Origin: Actinomortierella ambigua
Lineage: Eukaryota; Mortierellomycota; Mortierellomycetes; Mortierellales; Mortierellaceae
Length of the DNA stretch: 57,886 nucleotides
Direction of reading: 5' to 3'
Assembly (NCBI GenBank): GCA_016098155.1
Contig: JAAAJB010000172.1
Span: 1 to 57,886, forward strand
The notes below the pieces were generated by a model. The model had not been told where the DNA came from, searched no databases, and saw only the letters and a list, made by a program, of their open reading frames with translations. Position numbers and translations under genes: made by a program. Of this stretch, positions 36,393-45,792 are shown piece after piece; within the stretch, counting starts at the first letter, position 1; each line of letters opens with the position of its first letter.

Positions 36393-37196
36393 TTAAGCGC
36401 GGTTCTCGTCAACTGCTGCTGCAGGGGGGACCGTGATGACAACGATCTCATCATAGCTGGGTGGACTCGATTCTGCCAGGAACGTGCTGTTCCCCCCAGC
36501 ACGAGGACGGTACAGAGGCAGCTCGTGCATCTGGTTGCTGGAGGAGGGAGTACCAACACCGGAAAAACCGTCTCCATCCAACGGTGACGGCGCCGAAGAG
36601 CTCCGCCCTTCGGCTTCCTCGTCGTTCTGGTTCTCGTACCCTACGGGTGACAGGTCGGGTGCAAACGAGTACTCGTCGATATGGTCGATCGTCGTCAACT
36701 CGACAATCCACGACGGCAGGTTCAAGTGGAGGCGATAGAGGAATCGGTCCAGGAGAGCCCTTGGTGCTTCGTGGCTCTTGCGCATGCGGTACAACACGCC
36801 GTAGACAGGCATGTCCTGGTCGTTAAACTGTTGGAGCTGCTCCAGCAAGAGGTGGTTGGCCTTGTCGAGGCGAGAGAGGAAGAACATCTTGACGACAAAG
36901 AGTACGATCATGACCGCAATGAAGAGCAGGATCCACCCTTGAGCGTTGGACGAGTGAAGAACACATAGGACAGCAATAGTGACAAAGACCAAGACGACAA
37001 TGAGGCTGAGACAGAGGTGGTATGCGAGCGAAGAGGGGTACGTCTGCTTCAGGTGTTGGTCCAGTGCTTTGGTCCGCGATAGAAACAACTCGTTGGGATA
37101 GTCGTCAAGTTGCACCCCCTGCGTCTCTGCCAGCTTTAGGTCCAGCACTGGCGCACGGAAGCCCAGCACCAGTGGCATCGATCGTAGAATGGGCAT
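36393..37196 (-). CDS. two-pass membrane protein with C-terminal PPxY motif
   Basis: 267-residue single-exon ORF, family not recognised. After a 60-residue N-terminal region (MPILRSMPLVLGFRAPVLDL) come two close hydrophobic helices, LCLSLIVVLVFVTIAVLCVL and WILLFIAVMIVLFVVKMFFL, separated by a short loop (HSSNAQG). This hairpin layout puts both ends on the same side. A helical segment (LLLEQLQQFNDQDMPVYGVL) and a PSWIVELTTID stretch follow, then a disordered acidic/Ser-rich tail ending with SSPPSYDEI, a PPxY ligand for WW domains of Rsp5/Nedd4 ubiquitin ligases. An Rsp5 adaptor or substrate in endomembranes is the natural inference. I considered Spo7, because of nearby NEM1, but saw no convincing match. 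Confidence 0.7.
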   Translation of the reverse strand: MPILRSMPLVLGFRAPVLDLKLAETQGVQLDDYPNELFLSRTKALDQHLKQTYPSSLAYHLCLSLIVVLVFVTIAVLCVLHSSNAQGWILLFIAVMIVLFVVKMFFLSRLDKANHLLLEQLQQFNDQDMPVYGVLYRMRKSHEAPRALLDRFLYRLHLNLPSWIVELTTIDHIDEYSFAPDLSPVGYENQNDEEAEGRSSSAPSPLDGDGFSGVGTPSSSNQMHELPLYRPRAGGNSTFLAESSPPSYDEIVVITVPPAAAVDENRA

Positions 37197-38035
37197 ATCT
37201 TAAAGTTGTTTTTCTTTTGGTTGTAGTGAATGATGCAAGTGGCCTAAAGCAGGTGGCACTGAGGGTGTGGTGAGGGTGGATAAGGAGTGGGTGCCTGACG
37301 GCAGAAAGGAGGCGGGGAGGCAGGAGTGTCGTAAGCCGAATGGGAAGATGGTAGGGATTTGAATGGAAAGAGAATGTGGGGGGAGAGGGAATGAATGAAT
37401 GAGGAGTAAGGAGGAAGAACGAGGAGGGGAACAAGTTGGTTGCCCACACTGACACCAGCTCCTCCTCACTCCTTCTCTTCGGGACAACCCCCAGTATTAG
37501 ACCCGCGCCAGCCAATCGCAGCGCGTAGAAAAGGTTCTATCGAGCAGCAAAGTTACGCCATTTCGCAGAGACAATGCGCATTGTATGGAGGGGGACGGGA
37601 GGACGTGGGTGCGGCAGGTCTCTGCCCCCATCTAAAGTTCACTCTCATCTGCACAAGAATATCGGTGGAGGAAAGTGGTACTTTGAATGCTACAAGGTAT
37701 GCAGGACGATGGTAGGTCAAAGACATTTTGGTCCCAGTGCCGCATCTCTCTCGGCTACAGGAGTGCCGCACCATTCCTTTGCGAATACATGATTGGACAA
37801 GGATGAGATCGAGGTTTCTTGGAGTCGACTGCTCGTTTTATTGTTGCAAGAGAGTGTATGCATCCATCAACAACGGAGAAAATGTAGTGCTGAGCGAGTA
37901 AAGGGAGAAGAGGGGCTGGGATGAAGGGAAGACGAGAAAAAGGAAAGCAGAGAAAGGAAAGAAAGATTGTAAAAACGGATATAAATTACTTTCAAAAAGG
38001 AGGGACACCACAAATTCTAGATTGCATGTGAGGCC
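37197..38035. other. intergenic, no gene seen
   Basis: GA/GGAGG-rich to about 37435, then mixed composition, then A/G-rich near 37910-37970. Short ORFs here have no recognisable content. Confidence 0.4.
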
Positions 38036-38910
38036 ATGCTCCTGACAGAAGGCTTACTAAGTTATCCACCTCTATCTACTCAAGTCCGCTTTATGGCATC
38101 AGCATTTGAAAGATCTGCTGCTTTTCTATACCAGAGCATAGCTTGCTGGGTGTGTATGCTTACGCCCATACCATGCCAATACATCTTTTCAAGCTTGTAC
38201 TGTGAGTCTCCGTGTCCATGCTCAGCCACCTTGCGATACGATGACGCTGCCTCGACGTAGTCGCGTTCGACTCCTCGTCCGTCTTCAAACGTACTTACCA
38301 GGCTATTCTGTGTAAGCTTAGTTCCCTACTGGCTGATGCAGCTTCGACATAGCTGTAGTCGATTCCGCGTTCATACTCGTACATCGTTCCAAGGTTGTAT
38401 TGGGCCAAATCTTCCTCTTGAGCAACCGCCTTGCGAAACCACGATACTGCCTGGATGAAGCCTTTTTCGACCCCAAGTCCTCTATAGTACATCAAGCCAA
38501 CGTTGAGCTGTGTAAACATGCGCTCTTGCTCAGCTGACTTACGATGCCAAGGGAGTGCTTTCGCATCGCTTTACTCAACTCCATCCCCGAAGTGGTACAG
38601 CAGTCCGATGTTGTGTTGCGCAAGGCGTTCCCTTATTCGGCCAACTTCCTGTACCACGACATTGCCTCGCCATAGTCTTTTTCGATTCCCTCCCCAATGA
38701 TGTACATCCGGCCAAGCTCTTTCTGGGCCAAGGCATGACCTTCTTCAGCTGCTTGTCATATCCAATACAATGCTTGACCAAGGTCCTTCTCGACGCCGCG
38801 GCCACAGAGAAAACAGTCACCAGTCTTTTCGCGTGCCTTTGTAGACTGTGCTGCTGCTACGTAGAGGGTACCACTTGAAGACCTTAGAGCTGTCCGGGGT
38901 AACGCTGACA
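38036..38910 (-). pseudogene. decayed Sel1-repeat gene
   Basis: Sel1 repeat units can be read on the minus strand but in shifting frames with stops. From the 5' side: VFKWY, then EKTGDCFLCGRGVEKDLGQA, LAQKELGRMYIIGEGIEKDY and GEAMSWYRK, then a frame change, then NVGLMYYRGLGVEKGFIQAV and NLGTMYEYERGIDYSY. The order matches the first repeats of the intact kinase-Sel1 gene at 45.9-48.2 kb (EKTGD corresponds to HKTGD, GVEKDLGQA to GIEKDLGAA). No kinase domain is attached. It ends upstream at a T-run next to a 19-base sequence that recurs at 39556. A relic of the local family. Confidence 0.75.
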
Positions 38911-39010
38911 CCCTTTTCATCTGGTGCATTTTTTTTTTTTTTACTTGACAGCAGTCCCACGGGGCATGCGAGGAAATACATGACAACGGCTATATACGTA
39001 TAATGTCACG

Positions 39011-39034
39011 CGTACAGGCCATCTGGCCTGTACG
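39011..39034. repeat. perfect 10-bp hairpin
   Basis: CGTACAGGCC, loop ATCT, GGCCTGTACG, followed by a run of A. Lies between the Sel1 relic and the next coding relic. In a fungal nucleus this is not a terminator; it may mark the end of a mobile element. Confidence 0.7.
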
Positions 39035-39160
39035 AAAAAAAAGCTCCTCCGCGGCATAACACCCGCACAGTTTAGCGCTCCTACCGGCGGCCTCTTGCGA
39101 GACCCCGGGCTACCACCCAGCGACCCGTCCCGCCTCTAGGGCGGCGATTGATCAGAACTG

Positions 39161-39562
39161 CTAATCATCGTTTACAATAAAGAGAGAAGGTACTCGGCCG
39201 AGACGTTCCATAACATCCAGCCTTCGTCTGCCCTGCAATAAGGCAAGCAATCGCTCACCGGTTTCAGTGGCTCTTATGGGAACGTCGTCTCCAACGTTCT
39301 GCGTCATGGTTAAGAAGACGGGATCACCACTGCTCCCCGGGTGGCTCGGATCACCAGCGTTTCCGCCAGAACGCTTTTTCTTGCTCACAGCAGTGATACC
39401 CATCATCTTTTCCCATTCAACTGTTCGTTTGCAACGGGCATTCCACAAGATGTCACGTCCACCATCCTCGATTGAGCTTACTAATTTTGTGGTCATGCGT
39501 ATGGCTGTCTGTAGGGTTGTCCGGAAACAAGTCTTGAGCGTGCCCGATAGGTGGTACCCTTT
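39161..39562 (-). pseudogene. unrecognised coding relic, possibly retroelement-derived
   Basis: An open minus frame with convincing protein composition, no ATG at its upstream limit. It reads TLKTCFRTTLQTAIRMTTKL, GRDILWNARCKRTVEWEKMM, then ERLLALLQGRRRLDVMERLG, to a stop at 39161-39163. ILWNARC resembles the C-terminal part of some LINE reverse transcriptases, but I am not sure. Upstream, another frame (HLPYKAIWDEGSFLGEGW) suggests a further piece with a frame change. Confidence 0.35.
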
Positions 39563-41075
39563 TCATCTGGTGCAGACCAATTTCGATCCCGGGCTGATCA
39601 CGTGGATCACAACCCTCTATGAGCTCAGAGGTTATCCAACCCTCACCAAGGAAGCTCCCTTCGTCCCAAATAGCCTTATATGGAAGGTGGGTTTTGCCCC
39701 TCTCTTCTCCGCCCATCTCCTCCACGCTCGCACCTCACCAACCCCCCCATTCTCTCTCCCTCACTCGCCCCTGTAGCTACCGTACCATACCGAACATGTC
39801 AATTAGATAGAGAAGCACCCTTTTTTTTACCCACACACTTGTCCATCAGCAACAGCAGTAGAACACTATTCAACACCCAAGGAGCATCACAGTTATGCAG
39901 CCGTGAACCGCGTCAGAACTCCTATGGAGCCCAAAAGCGGGTACATCGTCCATATCTTGGATATCTTATACCACAACGAGGCTGAGGCGAAAGCCAGGCA
40001 TCAAAGTGTTCTCGATGTTTTCCTGTGTTACTATGCAAAACGAAAACCAATAGGCGCAACCCTCGAGGCAAACATTTTTTTGCAGCAATCTCGTCGAGTA
40101 CGATTGCCACGACGTTGATAGCGCTGCCAAAAAAAAAAAAAAAAAAAAGCTACATCCTATGTGCGCCTACACATCTTCTTCCCCCAAAGATTCGGATTAT
40201 CACTTTGGTAGATTCGACCTACCCATTGGGCAACATCGCCATCATTAGAGTCGAATAGTGCGCAAAATAATATAGAAGGAGTGAGATTTTCTTGGTGAAT
40301 GGCCTTCTTTATTCTGTCTATCTTCTCTATCCTCTCTGTAAGAGTAAGAGAGTAATTAGAAATGAAATCAATATTTGGACGGCTTAGTACGTCTAGTGTA
40401 CTCACAGGCATTTTGCGAGTCGAGACAGGCGTGAATTAGTTTCTTTCTCTCTATCTCTTTCTCACACACACAAATTCGCACGCATACAGACTTTCTAGAT
40501 AGAAAACTGGATTGTCCTTTGCAATTTTATGTGCTCGACTTTCAGGAAGTATGGTGTTGTGCGTGGCGTTCTTTCCTCTCATGATTGTGGTCACCGTGGC
40601 AAACATATTTGTGTCGACCATTGAGCAAGTGGAGGGAAATGTCGACGGCGTGCCATGGGCGTGGCACCTGAACTAGTCATCTCCAAGTCGTTTCCCGCTA
40701 AAAATCGCAAAAATTGGGTGATTTTGAAAGATATCTGCTCAAAAAAGACAACCGTGATCTCCATTCCCTTCTCGCAGTTCTGTAGTCAAAAGGGCAAAGA
40801 ATAATGTTGCAAGGAAACTTTTGCTTTTCTTGCCTCGAAGGACTTGATATACTACGAAGACGCACCTCTAAACTTGACCACTTTTGCTGACCTGCACCAT
40901 ACCGCACTGTCATTGCTAACTGAGCCCCGACGTCGCCTCCACTGGCTCTCACCAAAAGCGTTTCGGTATCCTCGACAGAACTTTCGTTCATTGATGGCGA
41001 GATGGACATCTGCGAAATGTCAGTGGCGAGGTTCATGGTGCTTGCACCGGCTCTTGACCCGTCGGCCTTCTCGGC
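39563..41075. other. accessory spacer with kinase-tail relic
   Basis: Mostly without a supported gene. A 72-codon plus ORF, 39903-40118 (includes KSGYIVHILDILYHNEAEAK), is unrecognised. Poly-A 40129-40147. On the minus strand 40890-41060 retains pieces of the linker and first Sel1 repeat of the kinase-Sel1 family (STMNLATDISQMSISPS and GDVGAQLAMTVRYGAG), in a frame different from the adjacent kinase ORF and cut off after the first half repeat. Confidence 0.5.
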
Positions 41076-41950
41076 TTAGTTGGTCTTCTTTAATTCGTCG
41101 ATCCTCTCAATCAGCGCACTCGCCTCTGGTCGTCTTTCCGGTTCCTGATACCAACACTGCTCAATCCATCGGCGGTAGCCAGATGGCGTGTCTTCTGGCA
41201 ATTCCTCTCGCGCACCCTTAAAAACCAGCCAGAACACGGCTTCAGCGTCGCCTTGAAGTGGGAACGGTATCGTGCGATTGGCAGCCATCTCCCACATCAC
41301 CAACCCAAACGCGTACATGTCCGACTTGGTCGAGTGAATGCGTGGGGGATTGAAGAGCTCTGGCGCCATCCAGCGGATTGTTCCTGGAAGGGCTGTGGAC
41401 GTGGGGTCCGATTGCGACTTGACCGTGGCCATCCCGAAATCGCATAGCTTGGCCTCCTTCTGACGTGAGAGTAGCACATTCATGCTCTTGAGGTCACGGT
41501 GGATGACTCCCATTTGATGGATGTAGGCGAGTCCTCGCGCAATCTCCTCCGCGATGCGAGTCTTGTTGGGCCAGTCGAGTAGGCGATCGTTGATAGCATG
41601 GTTGAGGCACCCGCCCTCGGCGAACTCCATCATGATCACCAGTCGATCCTCATGGTTGATTGTGCCATAGAACTGGATGATGTGCTTGCTTTGAAGTTTC
41701 TCGAGCAGCTGGATCTCTCGTTGGATGCTGCTGTTGTTAGCAGCCTCAGCAGCAGTGACGTGTAGCTTCTTTGCGGCAACCACGCGTCCCCCCCACTCGG
41801 CACGATACACGTTTCCGTATCCACCAAGACCGAGGAGCGTGCCTAGAACCAAGGAAGACTGGGGGCAACAGCAATGTCAGTTTGTTTTCTCGGTGATGTC
41901 CAGAGTATAGCAGTATTACTTTCGCAACGTATCCAGCATAAAATTACCAT
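41076..41950 (-). CDS. TKL-type protein kinase that has lost its Sel1 tail
   Basis: Proposed exons 41950-41948 (the ATG alone) and 41858-41076, giving 261 residues; the ORF without splicing has no ATG at the right place. A complete kinase domain: Gly loop GLGGYGNVY, VAAKKL (catalytic Lys), IIQFYGTINHEDRLVIMMEF, HRDLKSMNVLL, DFG (LCDFGMATVK), GTIRWMAPELF, DMYAFGLVMWEMA and GYRRWIEQCWYQEPERRPEA. All catalytic residues are kept, so it is probably active. The frame stops right after the kinase at TAA (41076-41078). Downstream DNA still encodes, out of frame, the linker and half of the first Sel1 repeat found in its paralogues. So this is a truncated member of the local kinase-Sel1 family. Either a shortened functional kinase or an early pseudogene. 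Confidence 0.75.
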
Positions 41951-42232
41951 GAGAATTTTCAGACGGTGAAAGTGAGTCTACTTTGAGGATCTGATTTGTA
42001 TAAGGAGTGATCGGAGGAAGAGGAAGAGTAATGATGAGCGAAAGAATGAATTGTGATGAGATGAGAATGAGATGAGATGTAGGTGTGTTGAAAACGGGAA
42101 GCGCTACAAGTACTATATGGTCCAAACCATGTACAACGTTCCACTCGGCGATTTAAGAAGACGGACATCAACCTCAGCCCATGAGCCTTCCAAAGAGCAC
42201 TTTCTTCGATTCAATGTCTAGTAAATAGATTG

Positions 42233-43100
42233 GGTAAAACAGAGTTACATCTTCAATCCAATCCACTAGACTACACACTAGAAGCGCATGCTAAGCTTAC
42301 TACAACATGCTGTCCAATGGAAGAGTCGGCAAAGAGAGACGGGTATACTCAAATTATAGTGAACGCGACGCTGTGTCTGACTAGCTGATGACTACTCTAG
42401 TGATCCGCTCAAGAGTCTCGAGTCTCTCTATGGCACCAACATGTAAGAGGTCCGCTGCTTTTCTGTACCAGAGCGCGGCCTGCTGAACATCCTTATGAAC
42501 ATCTTGACCTTGCTCGTACATCGCTCCAACGTTATACTGAGCGTCCGCATTCCCTTGCTCAGCTGATCTGCGATACCGCGACATAGCCTCACCGTAGTCT
42601 TGTTCGACCCCACGTCCGTTCTCGTACATCTTACCCAGGTTGTTCAGCGCCTTTGCATACCCTTGGTTAGCCGACTTTTGGTACCACGAAACTGCCTCCG
42701 CATCGTCTTGTCTGACACCATGCCCATTCTCGTACATCCTCCCAAGGTTGTTCTGCGCCTTTGCATCCCCTTGCTCGGCCGACTTGCGATACCACGACAT
42801 TGCCAAGGCATAGTCTGGACGGACTCCATATCCACTGGCGTACATCTTTCCCATGTTGTTCTGCGCCGTGGCATCCCCCTGTTCAACCGCCTGGCGAAAC
42901 CACAATAGTACCTCGACACAGTCTCGCTTGACCCCTCCCCCAGAGTAGCTCATCCGAACAAGGTCCTTCTGGGCCACAGCATGTCCCCCCTCGGCCGCTT
43001 TCCGAATCCAGCACAGTGTATCACCGAGGACCTTCTTGGTGTTCCTCCGACCATGGCGAAAAAAAAGTCTCCAGTCTTGTGCTGGGCCTCTGGCGACCCT
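42233..43100. repeat. duplicated segment, copy A
   Basis: Matches 45793 to about 47060 with scattered base differences, starting TGGGTAAAACAGAGTTACAT in both and running through the shared 3' flank into the Sel1 coding region. Relative to copy B it lacks four Sel1 repeats. Similarity fades where copy A reads TGGGCCTCTGGCGACCCT. Confidence 0.8.
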
Positions 43101-43127
43101 AGCCATCCACACTACTGTGTGCATCAA
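42381..43127 (-). pseudogene. Sel1-repeat tail duplicated without its kinase
   Basis: A 248-codon frame holding the C-terminal Sel1 repeats of the family and the same ending (ERLETLERITRVVIS). It begins inside repeat 2 (LCWIRKAAEGGHAVAQKDL) and has no N-terminal kinase; its apparent first 30 residues are out-of-frame junk. Compared with the intact gene at 45933-48173 it carries repeat 3 fused in register to repeat 7 (GGGVKRDCVEVLLWFRQAVE), a loss of four 36-residue units, followed by repeats 8-11. The rest differs at only scattered residues, so the copy is recent. It could still give a small Sel1 protein if transcribed; a promoter and proper start are not evident. Confidence 0.8.
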
Positions 43128-43611
43128 CGAGAATCACACCTCAAAATGTTGCCCATGGCGGTACACAGTTTGCTCCCTCAAGGCGGATTATATGACCACC
43201 AATCCACGTAACAGGCCGAGCCAGTGCGGACACGAGTACGTCGCCATGGTGAACTACCGCTCCTTATATTGTCCTCGGTGCTGAACCCTATTCCATCAAG
43301 AATTCATGGCCTGTCAAAACATGATCAATTGCAGGTTCCACCACCTTCACCATTGCAGGCGCATCTCGTACATTTTCAACCCTCCCACCCTACGATTCTT
43401 CCAGCGAGATTTTGGTTGGCCTAAATCAGTCTCCCAATGTTGTCAAACTGTACATCCTTGGCAGGGATGCCCTTCATGCAGCTTAAAATCCTAGATTTGA
43501 ACTGAATTTGCCTCATCCTTCATCGGCGAGATGAGAAATGCCATTGCAGCACGATGAATATGGCGGCAACATGACATACTTTTTTTTTTTTTTTTTTTTT
43601 TTTGCTTGCAG
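43128..43611. other. spacer, no gene seen
   Basis: No convincing ORF. Ends in a run of about 23 T (43580-43603) followed by GCTTGCAG, a very strong 3' splice-site context for the coding relic to the right. Confidence 0.4.
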
Positions 43612-43895
43612 CGACGGAGCTATTCAAGGACGACCTGTATCTTGCATCTCAGCGACATCTCAAAGGACGACGAGGAAATGGGTCTGTCGATTTTTCGGTG
43701 CATTCAGGAGAAATCACACATGTACCCTGGGAGTTACGGAAGTCAAGAGAAGCGACTTTCAGCAGGGCCTTGCTCAAAGCAGGATGTAGGAGCACCATGG
43801 CCAGGCTTAGAAAAAGAAGGGTGGTTGAAAAAGTGGAGAGTAAATCTCTTTCACCCCACGGTAGCAAGCAGCGTCGGTGTGATTATGGAGGATGA
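43612..43895 (+). pseudogene. relic of a Crinkler-like PD-(D/E)XK nuclease domain
   Basis: Downstream of a poly-T plus GCAG acceptor, one frame reads ELFKDDLYLASQRHLKGRRG and GNGSVDFSVHSG; a +1 frame then reads LGVTEVKRSDFQQGLAQ; the first frame resumes with MARLRKRRVVEK. The pattern of an Asp strand (VDF), then E-x-K on the next strand (TEVK), then an Asp-Phe...G-x-A-Q helix is that of the PD-(D/E)XK nuclease-like domains at the C-terminus of Crinkler-type proteins, which are abundant in Mucoromycota and oomycetes. Two opposite frame changes leave no single intact frame, so the copy is decayed. Assignment is from memory of the family pattern. Confidence 0.5.
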
Positions 43896-44572
43896 CTCGG
43901 ATATGCCTAAAATCAATGAAACAAATTTACCATCTTTACTGCAGTCACTGTATCTCTCACGAAACGCAGCGCGAGCAGCATCGATATGAATCGTCTTTGT
44001 CGGCTAGAGTGCACGCATGTTCAAAGGTAAGGGTGGGAAAACGTTCGCTAAGATGTCTTTGTTGTCGAGATTATTGACGAGAAGAGAGGCCTGTTTGTCA
44101 TCGACTATTATGCTTGTTGGACATGAAGGTGGTTCGGGAAAGAGTGGTGCTGGGAGAAAGATAGGGGTTTGCATGGACGTGAGAAGAAAAGCTCAGGGGC
44201 GTGGTAACGTGCATGAGTGTGGGAAGCGAAGAGATTTTGCAGATGCAAAAAAAAATAGGAGAAAGAAAATGGGCTGACACTGCCTACATGAATTCACAGA
44301 ATAATTTCCATGGGCCCTCATGTATAAATACCCAACCTTCGTCATTTCTTCCTCCTCAACACTCTTTTCCCACCGCCAACAAAGTAGTCCTCTACGTCTT
44401 TACTTTTTGTCTTTATTGAGCCCTCCTTTGCTACTCCGAATTACTCTTCCTCAGCGATCACGGTAGAGTGTCATTGTTTCATATATCCCATAAATCATAT
44501 GTACATACTGCACTCCAAGAGTGACATTGAATCCTCATTCTCATTCCACGTTTTTCTTGAAACCAGATAAAA
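43896..44572. other. spacer before zinc-knuckle gene
   Basis: No supported gene. A TATAAATA sequence at 44323-44330 lies about 245 bases before the zinc-knuckle ATG and is followed by a pyrimidine-rich stretch, compatible with a core promoter. Confidence 0.4.
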
Positions 44573-44941
44573 ATGTCCACCCCCACATACGCATGTCACA
44601 CCTGCGGACAGACTGGCCATGTCTCCATGGACTGCCCAAGTGTAGAATCAGCGGCCCAATGCCATAACTGCGGAGATATCCGCCATTCAACGTCGAGTTG
44701 TCCTATTACACCGGCAGAAATGAGCTGTTACAAGTGCGGACAGACTGGCCATATGGCACGTGGCTGCCAAAATTCTACAAGTGGTGGAGGATCCTGTACG
44801 ACGCCGTCCGGTTCCGAATGTTACCGCTGTGGAGAGGTTGGCCATATTGCAAGGAACTGTACCAGCCGTGCGCGGCCGGCAATGTGCTATTCATGTGGCG
44901 GAACTGGACACGCCTCGAGCGAATGCTCCAAAAAAGACTAG
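44573..44941 (+). CDS. CCHC zinc-knuckle protein (CNBP/Byr3/Gis2-like), shortened
   Basis: 122-residue single-exon ORF with five CX2CX4HX4C-type knuckles: CHTCGQTGHVSMDC, CHNCGDIRHSTSSC (Arg replaces the usual Gly before His), CYKCGQTGHMARGC, CYRCGEVGHIARNC and CYSCGGTGHASSEC. Proteins of this family bind single-stranded nucleic acid and regulate translation; yeast Gis2 and human CNBP have seven knuckles. Here the frame stops at TAG 44939-44941, but the next codons continue in the same frame with CYNCGELGHQSSDL, where the last Cys is Leu, and one extra base later (near 45011) hides a seventh knuckle (YKCGQTGHISRDY). So this is a seven-knuckle gene cut to five. ATG 44573 has a good context (AAAATGTC). 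It may be a working short form or decaying. Confidence 0.7.
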   Translation: MSTPTYACHTCGQTGHVSMDCPSVESAAQCHNCGDIRHSTSSCPITPAEMSCYKCGQTGHMARGCQNSTSGGGSCTTPSGSECYRCGEVGHIARNCTSRARPAMCYSCGGTGHASSECSKKD

Positions 44942-45070
44942 TGCTACAATTGTGGTGAATTGGGACATCAATCCTCGGATTTGCCCAAAATAGCAACCCA
45001 AGGCAAGGCATGTTTACAAATGCGGCCAAACCGGCCATATCTCAAGGGATTATCCTGAGGAGAAAACATA
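44942..45070 (+). pseudogene. degenerate sixth and seventh zinc knuckles
   Basis: Continuation of the zinc-knuckle gene beyond its in-frame TAG. Knuckle 6 has lost its last Cys. Knuckle 7 is readable only after a one-base shift near 45011 and ends with a TAG at about 45070. It no longer forms part of the open frame. Confidence 0.65.
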
Positions 45071-45339
45071 GCAATAATAGCTCATAGCTGACTAGTCTAT
45101 AGTCTACCAGTGTCTTGTCCGTTTCTTGTAGGTCGCCAACAATGGCCAATTAGCAACATACATTACAAACACGGTCCCCCTGTCATGATATGTGTTAGTC
45201 CGGTCATACCTTGAGTGCGATGATTGCTTTGCCGTGAAGATATCTAGAAACGTCCATTTTAACATTGTTATACAGAAGCATGCTGCCTGCGACATAATCG
45301 AACCGTGTAACAGACACTCACTGACCTTCAAGGTGTCTG

Positions 45340-45730
45340 TGTTCCACGTATCAAGGCAGCAGGATGCGATGGATTCATGTGATGCAGGTGAACGTGGTTC
45401 ACGTCGCCAGAGACAGCGAGGGCGTTGCGCACGTCAACGGCGAGAGTGTCGATACGCAAAGAGGTTTCCCGGATAGAGCGCGCCTGCTCATCCTTCTCAA
45501 TAGTCTCCTCGTACTACTCGAATATGGCTGAGGCTATCTCAGAGTTCGGGAGAACGAGCTCCGGCTTTGGGACGTTGTTGAATTGGTCCTCGTTCAACCA
45601 TCGCAAAGACAAGGAAGGACGATAGCGTTGTTGACACGGCGTAGGTGTTGCTGGTCCAATGGGTGTGGCAGGGGAAAGGGGATTGTGGGCCCAGGGGCAA
45701 AAAGCAATTACAGCGAAAAATTGAACTCCA
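45340..45730 (-). pseudogene. unrecognised coding relic with one in-frame stop
   Basis: Minus-strand frame with clear protein character: WLNEDQFNNVPKPELVLPNS, then IASAIFE, a TAG, then YEETIEKDEQARSIRETSLR and IDTLAVDVRNALAVSG. The single stop near 45514-45516 interrupts an otherwise open stretch of about 100 codons. The charged, helical composition is not one I recognise. It sits beside the duplicated Sel1 3' flank. Confidence 0.4.
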
Positions 45731-45792
45731 AAGGGCGAATTTGCTTGATGGAGTGGCTGAAAAAAAGGGGGTGTGTCCAGCAGTGGACAGAG

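Noticed and set aside
36393..37196. Two-TM protein as Spo7, the Nem1 partner
   Set aside because: The two close TM helices and proximity to NEM1 are suggestive, but I saw no Spo7-like sequence motifs, and the PPxY tail is not a Spo7 feature I know.
39011..39050. Hairpin followed by A/T run as an intrinsic terminator
   Set aside because: Bacterial-type terminators do not apply to an RNA polymerase II genome; no bacterial gene is nearby.
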